Positions 1-6,842 of a DNA stretch of 30,504 nt are shown here, in pieces. Both the position numbers and the translations under genes were made by a program. Below the pieces are notes generated by a model, which saw nothing but the letters and a program-made list of their open reading frames with translations, was not told the DNA's origin and searched no databases. Location: positions 1 to 30,504 of the forward strand of contig JAJYGL010000013.1 of assembly GCA_021790625.1 (NCBI GenBank), in the 5' to 3' direction. Source of the DNA: Pseudomonadota bacterium (lineage in GTDB: Bacteria; Pseudomonadota; Gammaproteobacteria; Burkholderiales; Sulfuriferulaceae). The first letter of the stretch is position 1, and every line of letters starts with the position of its first letter.

Positions 1-2
1 CC

Positions 3-191
3 AACAAGCGTGCCTGGCAGGCTGTTCACGATCTACTGGCAAGGTTGGCCAACCAACCCGGATTCCACGGTGTGCGCGAGCAAACCTGGGCGGTTTGTCA
101 GGAGGCAAAACGGCGGGGATACGCAGGCGAATTGCCGCATCTGTACTACATGCAGAAGATTTCGCATGGCGATCCTCTGAAATTGCCATAG
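3..191 (+). CDS. C-terminal end of an unrecognised protein (partial)
   Basis: The frame starting at base 3 is open from the window edge to a TAG at 189-191 and gives about 62 residues ending in HLYYMQKISHGDPLKLP. The composition is soluble and ordinary, with basic and aromatic residues, and it reads better than the competing frames. The start lies outside the window. I do not recognise the family and assign no function. It lies 162 bp upstream of the hicAB pair on the same strand and may belong to the same accessory region. Confidence 0.45.
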   Translation, partial: NKRAWQAVHDLLARLANQPGFHGVREQTWAVCQEAKRRGYAGELPHLYYMQKISHGDPLKLP

Positions 192-319
192 TTCTGCATC
201 TGATGAGCAAGGATGGCATAGTGGTGCTGACAATTCGTTGTCTGTGCCCCAGCCAGCAAGCCAAACAATAAGCTTGCACAAAGTCACCCGGCTGATGCCC
301 AGCATTTCTTACGCTACAT

Positions 320-347
320 TTGACAAACACAACACTTCTGTTATGCT
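320..347 (+). promoter_or_regulatory. Sigma-70 promoter of hicAB
   Basis: A perfect -35 TTGACA lies at 320-325. After a 16-nt spacer comes TATGCT at 342-347, preceded by TGT, which makes an extended -10 (TGnTATnnT). The expected transcription start is about 353-355, on the ATG of hicA at 354. No Shine-Dalgarno sequence lies between the -10 and that ATG. Confidence 0.7.
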
Positions 348-353
348 TCGCCC

Positions 354-530
354 ATGAACTCCAAGCAGATGAAGAAATGGCTAGAGCAACAAGGCGCGAC
401 TTTCCAGCCCGGTAAAGGTTCGCACCTGAAAGTATTTCTGAACGGCAAGCAGTCCTCCCTCCCCATGCACGGTACCGCCGAGCTTGGCAAAGGGCTGGAA
501 GCCGCGATCAAACGACAGCTTGGTTTGTGA
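354..530 (+). CDS. hicA: HicA family mRNA interferase toxin
   Basis: This 58-residue protein starts MNSKQMKKWLEQQGATF and carries the G-K-G-S-H motif with the catalytic His at residue 24. That matches the dsRBD-like HicA fold and its usual length of 55-65 residues. HicA toxins cleave mRNAs in the cytoplasm and are neutralised by HicB. The gene is followed after 13 nt by hicB, the usual toxin-first order. No ribosome binding site precedes the ATG, and the promoter places the transcript start at or next to the start codon, so the message is predicted to be leaderless. No other in-frame start gives a HicA-like N-terminus. Confidence 0.9.
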   Translation: MNSKQMKKWLEQQGATFQPGKGSHLKVFLNGKQSSLPMHGTAELGKGLEAAIKRQLGL

Positions 531-543
531 AGTGAAGGAGAGA

Positions 544-963
544 ATGATGTTCGACTACCCCGTGACCTTGACCCCCGATGACGGCACCGTGCTGGTCACG
601 TTTGTCGACGTGCCCGAAGCCATCACCTTCGGTGCCGATGAGGATGAAGCCCTGCTGAACGCGATCGACGCGCTGGAAACCGGCTTGTCGTTCTATGTTG
701 ATGCCCGCAAACCGCTCCCCGTTGCCAGCCAGCCGGCAGCCAGACAAATAACCGTGCGGCCATCTGCGCTGGAATGCGCCAAGCTGGGCGTGTACCAGGC
801 GATGACCGAACAGGGAATCAAGAAGGCGGAACTCGCCCGTCGCCTGGGGTGGCACATGCCGCAAGTTGATCGCCTGTTCGACCTGCGTCACGCCTCAAAA
901 CTCGACCAGATCGAGGCTGCTGCCAACGCGCTTGGCAAGCATGTTCATGTGCAAATTTCCTGA
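544..963 (+). CDS. hicB: HicB family antitoxin and likely autorepressor
   Basis: This 139-residue protein starts at the ATG at 544, chosen because GAAGGAG at 534-540 is a strong ribosome binding site directly upstream; an upstream in-frame start would overlap hicA. The N-terminal 60 residues (FDYPVTLTPDDGTVLVTF...) form the HicB partial RNase H-like fold, with the acidic stretch GADEDEALLNAIDAL. A linker of about 20 residues leads to a C-terminal HTH (about 85-130, KKAELARRLGWHMPQVDRLF) that would bind DNA. HicB binds and blocks HicA and usually represses its own operon. The strong site here against none for hicA would favour antitoxin translation (inference). Confidence 0.9.
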   Translation: MMFDYPVTLTPDDGTVLVTFVDVPEAITFGADEDEALLNAIDALETGLSFYVDARKPLPVASQPAARQITVRPSALECAKLGVYQAMTEQGIKKAELARRLGWHMPQVDRLFDLRHASKLDQIEAAANALGKHVHVQIS

Positions 964-1338
964 CACAAACGGAAATACTGTGAGATTTTCAGAAGAGCGG
1001 ACAAACCTCGGTCTTGATTGAGATGCACAGCGATCTTAGTTCCCCCAAATGAGACGCGTTAAGGCAGCATAATGATATTAAAGGTTTTTTATTTGAAACA
1101 CTTGCGCCCCACGCAAGTACGCTCGCCCTCGTCAACGCCTGAAATTAAAGGGATTCCGGATGTTGTGTATGAATCTGGCGCACGCCGATAGTCGTTCTGC
1201 TGAATTCAGCATCATTCATCCTCTTACCTTGCTGGTTTTTTCTTTTGCTTTGAAAATGCGTGAGTTTGCCGCTCCTGCCGGCATGCAGCCAGGCAGGCGC
1301 AGCCGACATTTCACGATCGGGGTTGGAAGACAGCGAAA
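964..1338. other. Gene-poor spacer between hicB and the Cys-repeat gene
   Basis: No convincing gene is visible in these 375 bases. There is a 7-bp inverted repeat ACTTGCG/CGCAAGT at 1099-1117 and a CCTGCC/GGCAGG pair at 1274-1297. Neither is followed by a T-run, so neither is a clear intrinsic terminator. Short open frames overlapping this spacer lack ribosome binding sites and recognisable composition. Confidence 0.5.
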
Positions 1339-1692
1339 TCAATTGATGTGGGCCGTACAGCCCGGCGTGTTGAAACTCCAGTCGGAACATCCCATCATTT
1401 GCGTTTTACTCTGGGCCGAGAAGTCGGCAAGTGCCTGATTTGTGCTCTTGATATAAGCAGAGCAGCCCGGAACGTTGAAACTCCAGTCGGAACAAACCAT
1501 CGACTGCGCATTTCTCTGGACCGGATTGTTGGTGGGTACTTGTTTTGTACTTTTGACATAGGCAGCACAACCCGGCGTGTTGAAACTCAGGTCGGTGCAG
1601 GACAGGTCATTACTGTGGGCAGCATTGGCTGAAAACAATGCAGCGAAGCCAATAAATGTTGCGGTCAGACTCAAGGCAAATGAACTTTGCAT
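1339..1692 (-). CDS. Small secreted protein with three 35-residue Cys repeats
   Basis: This 117-residue protein starts at the ATG at 1692, preceded by AAAGGGAA; a longer frame to 1752 has no site. Residues 1-25 (MQSSFALSLTATFIGFAALF, then SANA) are a Sec signal peptide with an ANA-A cleavage context. The mature part has three units with a period of exactly 35 residues (105 bp): CTDLSFNTPGC, CSDWSFNVPGC and CSDWSFNTPGC, each followed by [AST]A[YH][VI], with the last unit cut short at the C-terminus. Six cysteines in pairs nine residues apart suggest one disulfide per repeat in the periplasm or outside the cell. I do not recognise the family. It sits behind a sigma-54-like promoter with an upstream palindrome, which suggests tightly conditional expression. 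Confidence 0.75.
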   Translation of the reverse strand: MQSSFALSLTATFIGFAALFSANAAHSNDLSCTDLSFNTPGCAAYVKSTKQVPTNNPVQRNAQSMVCSDWSFNVPGCSAYIKSTNQALADFSAQSKTQMMGCSDWSFNTPGCTAHIN

Positions 1693-1759
1693 GATGATTC
1701 CCTTTTGATGATTAAAAAACGTGTTCATGAAACAAATCCTGAACAGGGACAATTGAATA

Positions 1760-1775
1760 TGCCAGAATCATGCCA
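1760..1775 (-). promoter_or_regulatory. Sigma-54 (RpoN)-type promoter of the Cys-repeat gene
   Basis: On the minus strand the bases read TGGCATGATTCTGGCA, against the consensus TGGCACRNNNNTTGCW. The -24 GG and -12 GC are present with the correct 10-nt spacing, with mismatches at two other positions. The predicted start near 1748 leaves a leader of about 56 nt to the ATG at 1692. The palindrome at 1838-1877 lies about 95-125 bp upstream of that start, where an enhancer-binding protein would sit. Confidence 0.55.
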
Positions 1776-1837
1776 AGTCTGTTTTTGTTTGATAATATTG
1801 AACATTTTTTATTTTTGGAAATAATAAACCGTTTACA

Positions 1838-1877
1838 CGTTCACAATGAACGAACTGAACGGCGTCCATTGTGAACG
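1838..1877. promoter_or_regulatory. Palindromic upstream activator-like site
   Basis: CGTTCACAATGAACG at 1838-1852 is itself a palindrome (CGTTCA, 3-nt spacer, TGAACG). Its first 11 bases recur inverted as CATTGTGAACG at 1867-1877, giving an 11-bp perfect inverted repeat with an 18-nt spacer. The location upstream of the RpoN-type promoter fits an enhancer-binding-protein site. A regulator site for another gene is also possible. Confidence 0.5.
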
Positions 1878-1901
1878 CTACAAGCTCGGAGAGAAAATAA
1901 A

Positions 1902-2066
1902 TCAACTGTTAAGTATGGAGATGATCATGGGTTCTGTTATTTTGGCGAGATTTTTGTTGTAAGGACACCTCCATTCGGAGTAAAAATGATTGTTATCTTG
2001 AATCAAAACCGACGGCGCGCTCACGCCCAAGAGTGCAGCGACCAAAGTCATGGCTGTATTTTTCAC
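1902..2066 (-). CDS. Possible 54-residue small protein
   Basis: A minus-strand frame beginning GTG at 2066 (or ATG at 2051) reads VKNTAMTLVAALLGVSAPS and then a short polar tail ending at TGA 1902-1904. The start resembles a short signal peptide. It lies directly downstream of the NnrS-like gene and overlaps the regulatory palindrome region only at its upstream flank. There is no good ribosome binding site, and I recognise no family. It may be spurious. Confidence 0.2.
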   Translation of the reverse strand: MKNTAMTLVAALLGVSAPSVLIQDNNHFYSEWRCPYNKNLAKITEPMIISILNS

Positions 2067-2100
2067 TGCGTAAGCTCATTTGTCGCGTTGACACACAGAT

Positions 2101-3183
2101 TCAACTCCTCTTTGCCCAAAATCCACGAATCACGCTGCTGGCTGTGCTCAAAATGAATAGCGCCAGCGCTATTGCATTCAACAATCCGCCAAGGCTGCGC
2201 AAAGCAGATGATCCCGCCCCATCACCCACAAGTCGCACTAACAGCGAGGCATGCAGCGCCAGCAGCGGCAGATAGAAAGTCCAGTGATAAGGCATTTTGA
2301 TCCGCAATACGGCGGGAAATATTACCGGCGCATGACCAAATATCATCGAGAACACAAAACCGATCAGGATGGCGTGCAACACCGCATCATAGGCCATCCC
2401 GGTCAGGCTGCCAGCAGCAAGCAGCGTAATGCCGCCAACGGCAAGCCAGGCATAGCCGGAGAGCAGGCAGACAGCGATGAAACGAGTCAACCCTTGTTCG
2501 CGTACCGTGCGCCGCGCAATATCCTGGCGCAGCAGCCACAAAGCCAGCATAAGTAACCCCATGCCATACAGGATGGTGCCGGCACCGATCCTGCTGAGGA
2601 AGCCGCCTGTCAACAGTGTTGCAAGAATGACCACAAAGATGCGCTTGGCTGTGGGGGATGGCGGCAGGAAGCGGGACAGTTCCAGCCGTTCGCCGGCGAT
2701 GGTCAGGATCAGGAAGTTGATCCACAGCGGCACGACTCCTGACACCGGGGTGCCCATTAGCCAGATCAGGTTGCCGATCAGCCAGCTCAGCGCTCCCAGC
2801 ACCATTGTGAGCATGAACAGCTCACGCTGGCGCAGCATGATCAGAGTGGTCCCGGCGAACAGCACGGCGCTGCCCAGCGTAATGGCTGACGCGCCGATGG
2901 CAGGAGAGAAACCGGACAAGAGTGCCATGCCGCCCAGTCCAGTCATTAGCGGTCCGGCGTAAGCCCAGCGGCGACCCATCGCGACCGCTCGCTCCAGCCC
3001 GATGACCGTGCCAAGAAAGCCCGACACCATTAATGGACCATGCAGCAGCACCAGATGTGTCGAGGGTAGCGGTACACGCCAGCCCAAGCGCGCCAGCCCC
3101 GCCAATACGCCCATTGCCAGCGAAACAAACCCCAGGACAAGAAGCGGTAGCCGGAATGGAACGCCCAGGTCACCGGATCGCAT
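2101..3183 (-). CDS. NnrS-like polytopic membrane protein
   Basis: This 360-residue, very hydrophobic protein has about 11-12 predicted membrane segments. The start at 3183 (MRSGDLGVPFRL) is chosen because GGAG lies 8 nt upstream; the longer open frame only reads through the DUF2249 gene out of frame. Conserved-looking features are LLHGPLMVSGFLGTVIGLE near residues 47-65 and a second His-rich half, LHAILIGFVFSMIFGHAPVI. These resemble the His-containing helices of NnrS/heme-copper-type proteins, although the usual N-terminal HAHEM signature of NnrS is not seen. NnrS proteins protect cells during nitrosative stress. As the third gene of an NsrR-box operon, a role in NO tolerance is likely (inference). 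Confidence 0.65.
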   Translation of the reverse strand: MRSGDLGVPFRLPLLVLGFVSLAMGVLAGLARLGWRVPLPSTHLVLLHGPLMVSGFLGTVIGLERAVAMGRRWAYAGPLMTGLGGMALLSGFSPAIGASAITLGSAVLFAGTTLIMLRQRELFMLTMVLGALSWLIGNLIWLMGTPVSGVVPLWINFLILTIAGERLELSRFLPPSPTAKRIFVVILATLLTGGFLSRIGAGTILYGMGLLMLALWLLRQDIARRTVREQGLTRFIAVCLLSGYAWLAVGGITLLAAGSLTGMAYDAVLHAILIGFVFSMIFGHAPVIFPAVLRIKMPYHWTFYLPLLALHASLLVRLVGDGAGSSALRSLGGLLNAIALALFILSTASSVIRGFWAKRS

Positions 3184-3196
3184 GGCTTTGCTCCGG

Positions 3197-3457
3197 TCAG
3201 GATTGGCAGGCGGAACAGCAGCCCGTAACCCGGCCAATACGCACCCGCCAGACATCCGGGCCGTCTTCCAGATAATCCCATGTGAACTTCCCGCTATGTT
3301 CAGCCTGGAATTGGTAATACAGTGGTTTGGGATCATGGTCATTGACCAGAAGCAATGTTTCGTCTTGAGCCAGACGAGAGAAGGTGCCAAAAATGAGTGG
3401 GTGGCGATCGCGCGGCGCAATGGCTCGGACATCGACGGTAATATCTGTGGTCGTCAT
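3197..3457 (-). CDS. DUF2249 domain protein
   Basis: This 86-residue cytoplasmic protein has an AGGAG site 7 nt before its ATG. It shows the whole DUF2249 pattern: DVRAIAPRDRHPLIFGTF near the N-terminus, then LLLVNDHDPKPLYYQF, and GPDVWRVRIGR at the end. DUF2249 proteins are often found in denitrification and NO-detoxification clusters, sometimes fused to hemerythrin-like domains; their biochemical role is not established. It lies 28 nt after the MIP18-family gene and 13 nt before the NnrS-like gene, so the three form one operon. Confidence 0.85.
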   Translation of the reverse strand: MTTTDITVDVRAIAPRDRHPLIFGTFSRLAQDETLLLVNDHDPKPLYYQFQAEHSGKFTWDYLEDGPDVWRVRIGRVTGCCSACQS

Positions 3458-3485
3458 GCTGATTCTCCTGTGGTTTGTGGCGGGT

Positions 3486-3806
3486 TTAATCCCAATTTAA
3501 GTGTTTGCGTGCGGGCTCACGCATCTTGTCAGGGCTCCATGGTGGATCCCAAACCAGATTGAGGTCGATTTCGATATCCTTTGGCACCAATTTTGCCAAC
3601 GCTTCGCGGGCATCATCGAGGATCATCTCTCCCATCGGGCACGCCGGTGTGGTCATGGTCAGATCGACGCGCAACCTGTTGTCTGAAATCTCCAGACCGT
3701 ACACCAAGCCCAGATCAACGATATTGATCCCGATTTCAGGGTCAATTACACCACGCAAAGCGGTCTCAACCTCTTGCTCGGTGGGTACTCCTGATTGCAT
3801 CGACAT
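3486..3806 (-). CDS. MIP18/DUF59 family Fe-S assembly-type protein
   Basis: This 106-residue protein shows the MIP18 pattern: DPEIGINIVDLGLVYGLEI, then TMTTPACPMGEMI with the conserved Cys, and WDPPWSPDKM near the end. Relatives (SufT, PaaD, CIA2-like) help mature iron-sulfur proteins. The start MSMQSGVPTE at 3806 is chosen because GGAG lies 6 nt upstream; ATGs at 3818 and 3845 fall too close to or inside the NsrR-like operator and lack sites. It is the first gene of the NsrR-controlled operon, so repair or assembly of NO-damaged Fe-S centres is a reasonable inference. Confidence 0.85.
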   Translation of the reverse strand: MSMQSGVPTEQEVETALRGVIDPEIGINIVDLGLVYGLEISDNRLRVDLTMTTPACPMGEMILDDAREALAKLVPKDIEIDLNLVWDPPWSPDKMREPARKHLNWD

Positions 3807-3819
3807 CACGGGCTCCATT

Positions 3820-3842
3820 AAGATGTATAAAGAATACACCTT
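3820..3842. promoter_or_regulatory. NsrR operator of the DUF59-DUF2249-NnrS operon
   Basis: The 23-bp site AAGATGTAT-AAAGA-ATACACCTT has 9-bp arms that pair at 8 of 9 positions. It closely resembles the known NsrR motif AAGATGYWTTT..AAAWRCATCTT. It begins immediately downstream of the predicted -10 of the minus-strand operon, so bound NsrR would block the transcription start. Confidence 0.8.
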
Positions 3843-3843
3843 C

Positions 3844-3872
3844 AATTTACCACCATACGATCGTTAAATCAA
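3844..3872 (-). promoter_or_regulatory. Promoter of the NO-response operon
   Basis: On the minus strand TTGATT (3867-3872) is followed after 17 nt by TAAATT (3844-3849). Each hexamer matches consensus at four of six positions. The NsrR-like box starts one base after the -10, which supports this assignment. Confidence 0.45.
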
Positions 3873-3945
3873 TATCATCGAGATAATTTTATCCATATCA
3901 GTGCGAACATATTTCAGGTTATGCGGATTGGCGACCAATTCAGGC

Positions 3946-3977
3946 TATACTTGAAAGGTATATTGGATATATATGTT
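3946..3977 (+). promoter_or_regulatory. nsrR -10 element with second NsrR-like box
   Basis: TATACT at 3946-3951 is a good -10, with no clear -35. The box at 3955-3977, AAGGTATAT-TGGAT-ATATATGTT, has arms pairing at 7 of 9 positions and the same 9-5-9 layout as the box of the divergent operon. This predicts negative autoregulation of nsrR. The ribosome binding site CGGAGG at 3982-3987 follows. Confidence 0.6.
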
Positions 3978-3991
3978 TATCCGGAGGTGTT

Positions 3992-4456
3992 ATGCAACTT
4001 ACCCGCTTTACAGATTATTCATTGCGCGTGCTCATCTATTTGGGTGAACGGTTCGATCAACTGGTAACCATCAAAGAAATTGCTGAAGAATATGCCATCT
4101 CCGAAAATCATCTGATGAAAGTCATTCACAAATTGGCTGGACATGGCTATATCATCACAACGCGTGGGAGGGGAGGCGGTATGCGCCTGGCACGACGGCC
4201 GGAAAGGATCAATCTGGGCGATGTCGTGCGTGATACTGAAGAAAATATGGATATTGCGGAATGCTTCAACGCCAGAATCAAATCCTGCACTTTGTTACCA
4301 GCCTGCGCCCTCAAATCGGTATTGATACAAGCCAGGAAAAGCTTTCTCGCGACACTGGATTTGTATCAGTTGTCTGATTTGATTCATGCCCCCCAGGAAG
4401 CCGGCACGCCTGCGCAGGTTGCCTCACCGATTACAATTGGAAAAATCGGTGCATAG
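3992..4456 (+). CDS. nsrR: NsrR, NO-sensing Rrf2-family repressor
   Basis: This 154-residue Rrf2-family protein has an N-terminal winged HTH (QLTRFTDYSLRVLIYL; recognition region ISENHLMKVIHKLAGHGYI) followed by the GRGGGMRLAR wing. Cys91, Cys99 and Cys105 match the cluster-binding cysteines of NsrR, and Asp8, the fourth ligand in characterised NsrR proteins, is present. Loss of the Fe-S cluster on reaction with NO releases the repressor from DNA. CGGAGG lies 4 nt before the ATG. The gene diverges from the DUF59-DUF2249-NnrS operon, and both promoters carry NsrR-like boxes. IscR and RsrR are alternatives within Rrf2, but Cys spacing and operators favour NsrR. Confidence 0.9.
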   Translation: MQLTRFTDYSLRVLIYLGERFDQLVTIKEIAEEYAISENHLMKVIHKLAGHGYIITTRGRGGGMRLARRPERINLGDVVRDTEENMDIAECFNARIKSCTLLPACALKSVLIQARKSFLATLDLYQLSDLIHAPQEAGTPAQVASPITIGKIGA

Positions 4457-4457
4457 G

Positions 4458-4518
4458 GGAAACGCTGATTTATTCCTGAATTTTAACTGCGTATAAACAA
4501 ATACCTAAGTAAATCAGC
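4458..4518 (+). repeat. Dispersed repeat copy A with terminal inverted repeat
   Basis: GGAAACGCTGATTTATTCC at 4458-4476 begins 1 nt after the nsrR stop codon. GCTGATTTA (4464-4472) recurs inverted as TAAATCAGC at 4510-4518, so this copy is a MITE-like unit of about 60 bp. Related copies are annotated near 12970, 20589, 23269, 24185 and 29853. Confidence 0.65.
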
Positions 4519-4541
4519 ATCTTGCCACCACTTTCCACAAT

Positions 4542-4573
4542 AAAAAACGGCGAGAAATCTCCCGCCGTTTTTT
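4542..4573. terminator. Bidirectional intrinsic terminator between nsrR and pilQ
   Basis: A6 is followed by CGGCGAGA, a 4-nt loop, TCCCGCCG (one mismatch) and T6. The flanking A- and T-tracts let it terminate both the plus-strand nsrR transcript and the minus-strand pil operon, whose last stop codon is at 4589. Confidence 0.85.
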
Positions 4574-4588
4574 ATCTTGCCCAGCATA

Positions 4589-6829
4589 TTACTGTAACGA
4601 CATGTCATCCTTGACAATATGCGGCGTAATGAACACCATCAACTCCTCCTTGACGTCTGACTGGGCATTGTCATGGAACAACATACCAACCCAGGGGAGG
4701 TCTGCCAAACCCGGAACCTTGTTAATGGTTTGCGTCTTGTTCTGCGTATAAATACCACCCAACACGACAGTTTGCCCATTCTTGACACGCACTTGCGTTT
4801 TGACCCGTTTGGTGTTGATAGGAATGGCTTGCACTCCGCCACTATTAAATGGCGTGCCTTCGTTGTCGTCCTGCAGTTCAATGGTCAGAATCACCGAATC
4901 ATTGTTCAGTATCTGCGGGTTGACCAACAGGCACAAGAAAGCATTCACAAAGGTGACGGTTGGCGGCGCGTTGGCAGTTCCTGGCGTGACTTCTGGAATT
5001 TGTTGACCTTCCAGAATCACTGCCGGTTTCTGATTGGATGTAATCACCCGTGGGCTGGATATAATCTTGCCGACACCATCAATTTCCATCGCCGACAACT
5101 CGAGATTGAGTAACGAGCTACTGCCAACGTTATACAACGACAAACCCAACGTCGCGGCATTGGTGGCAGCCGATGGCAAATCCACCATGAACGGATTGGT
5201 AGCGCGAGCCGTTGCGCCCAGCGCACCAGACACCGCCGTGTTACCGGCGGCCATGGTATTGACTGCATCATTGGCGCTACTGGAGATACCGCCCAATGTC
5301 CCGCCATTACTCGTGCTAAATGGTGCAGATGCGCCAAACTTCACCCCAAGCTCCTTCTGGAAGCTGGAGTCTGCAATGACCACACGCGCTTCAATCATCA
5401 CCTGCCGAGCGGGTGTATCAATCAGTTTCAGCAACTGTGCCACTTGTTCCTGCTTGGTCAGTGTGTCGCTGACAATGAGTGTATTGGTCTGCATTTCGGA
5501 AGTTGCCGTACCGCGTGCCGACAAAATCCGGTTCGGGTTGGACGCTCCGCCTGACGCCGTCGGCATCGCCCCGCCTGCACTTGCCGTTTGCGCCTTGATA
5601 CCTTGCGCTTGGGCATCACAAGTCACATCTTGACCGGTATCACCAGGCAACGGCGGCATACCGAGTAGTTCACGCGATGCCGCATCGGCTTTTTTATAAT
5701 TCAGTTGATACTGACGCACAACCAGAGGTTCCAGAGCTTCAATACTCTGACGGGATTCAAGCTCGCTCTTTTCCTTGGATAGCAATTCATCTTTGGGTGC
5801 GACCCAAATGACATTGCCATTCTCGCGCTTATCCAGTCCTTTGCTTTGCAGGATGATATCCAGCGCCTGATCCCATGGCACGTCTTTGAGCAACAACGTG
5901 AGGTTTCCTGTTACCGTATCGCTGGTAATGATGTTTTTACCCGTAAAGTCTGCAATGACCTGCAACACGGCACGCACATCAGTATTCTGGAAATTCAGTG
6001 ACAGTTTTTCGCCGGTATAACGTGGCTTTTCGCCATTCAACTGCGCTTGCTCCGCTTTCTTGCGAACTTCAACAATAAATTGGTTATCGGTTTGGTAAGC
6101 CGAATATTCGTAGTCACCTTTGGGTGTAATACGCATATCCACATCCTGACCATCTTTCACGCTGGTAATTGTAGCCACCGGCGTACCAAAGTCAGTCACA
6201 TCCAGGCGGCGCTGCAACTGGCGGGGCAAATCGGTATTGATAAAATGCACCAGCAAATGATCGCCATCTTTATGAATATCGATACCGGTCGTGCTATCCG
6301 AGAGGTTGGTAATCACACGCCCCTCCCCGGAAGAACCACGACGAAAATCAATATCCTGAATCGTGTGCTGGCTGGTTGATGGTCCAGCCGCAGAAAACTG
6401 TGTGGCCGCATTGGCCATCGTGGCATTTTCACTCAGGGTTATCATGAGATTGCCGTTGTCCACACGCGTTTCATATTGCGCTGGATGCAAGAGATTCAGC
6501 ACAACGCGCGTTCGATCGCCTGCCTGTACGACATTCATGCTATGCAATACACCCTGATTGACTGGGATGGTGTTTTTTCCGAGCCCATTGCTCATATTGA
6601 AAAAATCCATCGCCACCCGAGGAGGTGCGTTCACCGTGAAGCTGACTGGAGTTGACAGCAATTTTTGAGTTGTACTGATTTTTATCAACACTTTACCATC
6701 GGCAAGTGTTGAAAATTCAATATTTGAAATGGCATTCGTATCTGCCATCACCGGCCGCCATGCCAAGGTTCCCAGCATCACAAACACTGCCAATACTTGA
6801 ATCCCCAGCGCCCTGATTATTGATTTCAT
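4589..6829 (-). CDS. pilQ: PilQ, type IV pilus outer-membrane secretin
   Basis: This 746-residue protein has a signal peptide at residues 1-29 (cleavage near VMA-D). Two AMIN-type domains follow (about 35-130 and 155-255), then a secretin/TonB short N-terminal domain (about 275-325, LNFQNTDVRAVLQVIADFTG), an N0/N1-type domain with a Gly/Ser-rich insert (about 365-465), and the secretin barrel (about 485-740) ending in KEELMVFITPHIV. PilQ forms the gated channel through which the pilus crosses the outer membrane. AGGAG precedes the ATG, 13 nt after pilP. In the barrel the usual charged AVLSLKVTPQI stretch reads NAFLCLLVNPQI, an unusual hydrophobic variant with a Cys. Confidence 0.95.
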   Translation of the reverse strand: MKSIIRALGIQVLAVFVMLGTLAWRPVMADTNAISNIEFSTLADGKVLIKISTTQKLLSTPVSFTVNAPPRVAMDFFNMSNGLGKNTIPVNQGVLHSMNVVQAGDRTRVVLNLLHPAQYETRVDNGNLMITLSENATMANAATQFSAAGPSTSQHTIQDIDFRRGSSGEGRVITNLSDSTTGIDIHKDGDHLLVHFINTDLPRQLQRRLDVTDFGTPVATITSVKDGQDVDMRITPKGDYEYSAYQTDNQFIVEVRKKAEQAQLNGEKPRYTGEKLSLNFQNTDVRAVLQVIADFTGKNIITSDTVTGNLTLLLKDVPWDQALDIILQSKGLDKRENGNVIWVAPKDELLSKEKSELESRQSIEALEPLVVRQYQLNYKKADAASRELLGMPPLPGDTGQDVTCDAQAQGIKAQTASAGGAMPTASGGASNPNRILSARGTATSEMQTNTLIVSDTLTKQEQVAQLLKLIDTPARQVMIEARVVIADSSFQKELGVKFGASAPFSTSNGGTLGGISSSANDAVNTMAAGNTAVSGALGATARATNPFMVDLPSAATNAATLGLSLYNVGSSSLLNLELSAMEIDGVGKIISSPRVITSNQKPAVILEGQQIPEVTPGTANAPPTVTFVNAFLCLLVNPQILNNDSVILTIELQDDNEGTPFNSGGVQAIPINTKRVKTQVRVKNGQTVVLGGIYTQNKTQTINKVPGLADLPWVGMLFHDNAQSDVKEELMVFITPHIVKDDMSLQ

Positions 6830-6842
6830 GTTTTCCTGCTCC

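Noticed and set aside
1160..1438. 92-codon plus-strand frame in the spacer after hicB
   Set aside because: It overlaps the Cys-repeat gene on the other strand, has no ribosome binding site, and has no recognisable features.
1361..1600. Regularly spaced repeats (cccgg...gttgaaactc) every 105 bp, resembling a CRISPR array
   Set aside because: The period is exactly 35 codons, the repeats encode the Cys motif of the minus-strand protein, and the spacers are related to each other in protein sequence.
3002..3562. 186-codon plus-strand open frame
   Set aside because: It spans three minus-strand genes with family motifs and has low-complexity Pro/Arg/Thr composition.
3846..3990. Divergent region as a site for a small RNA
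   Set aside because: The NsrR-like boxes and promoter elements account for the visible symmetry, and no terminator is present.
5034..5633. 199-codon plus-strand open frame
   Set aside because: It is antisense to pilQ, whose domains and motifs are clear; it has no ribosome binding site and no recognisable composition.
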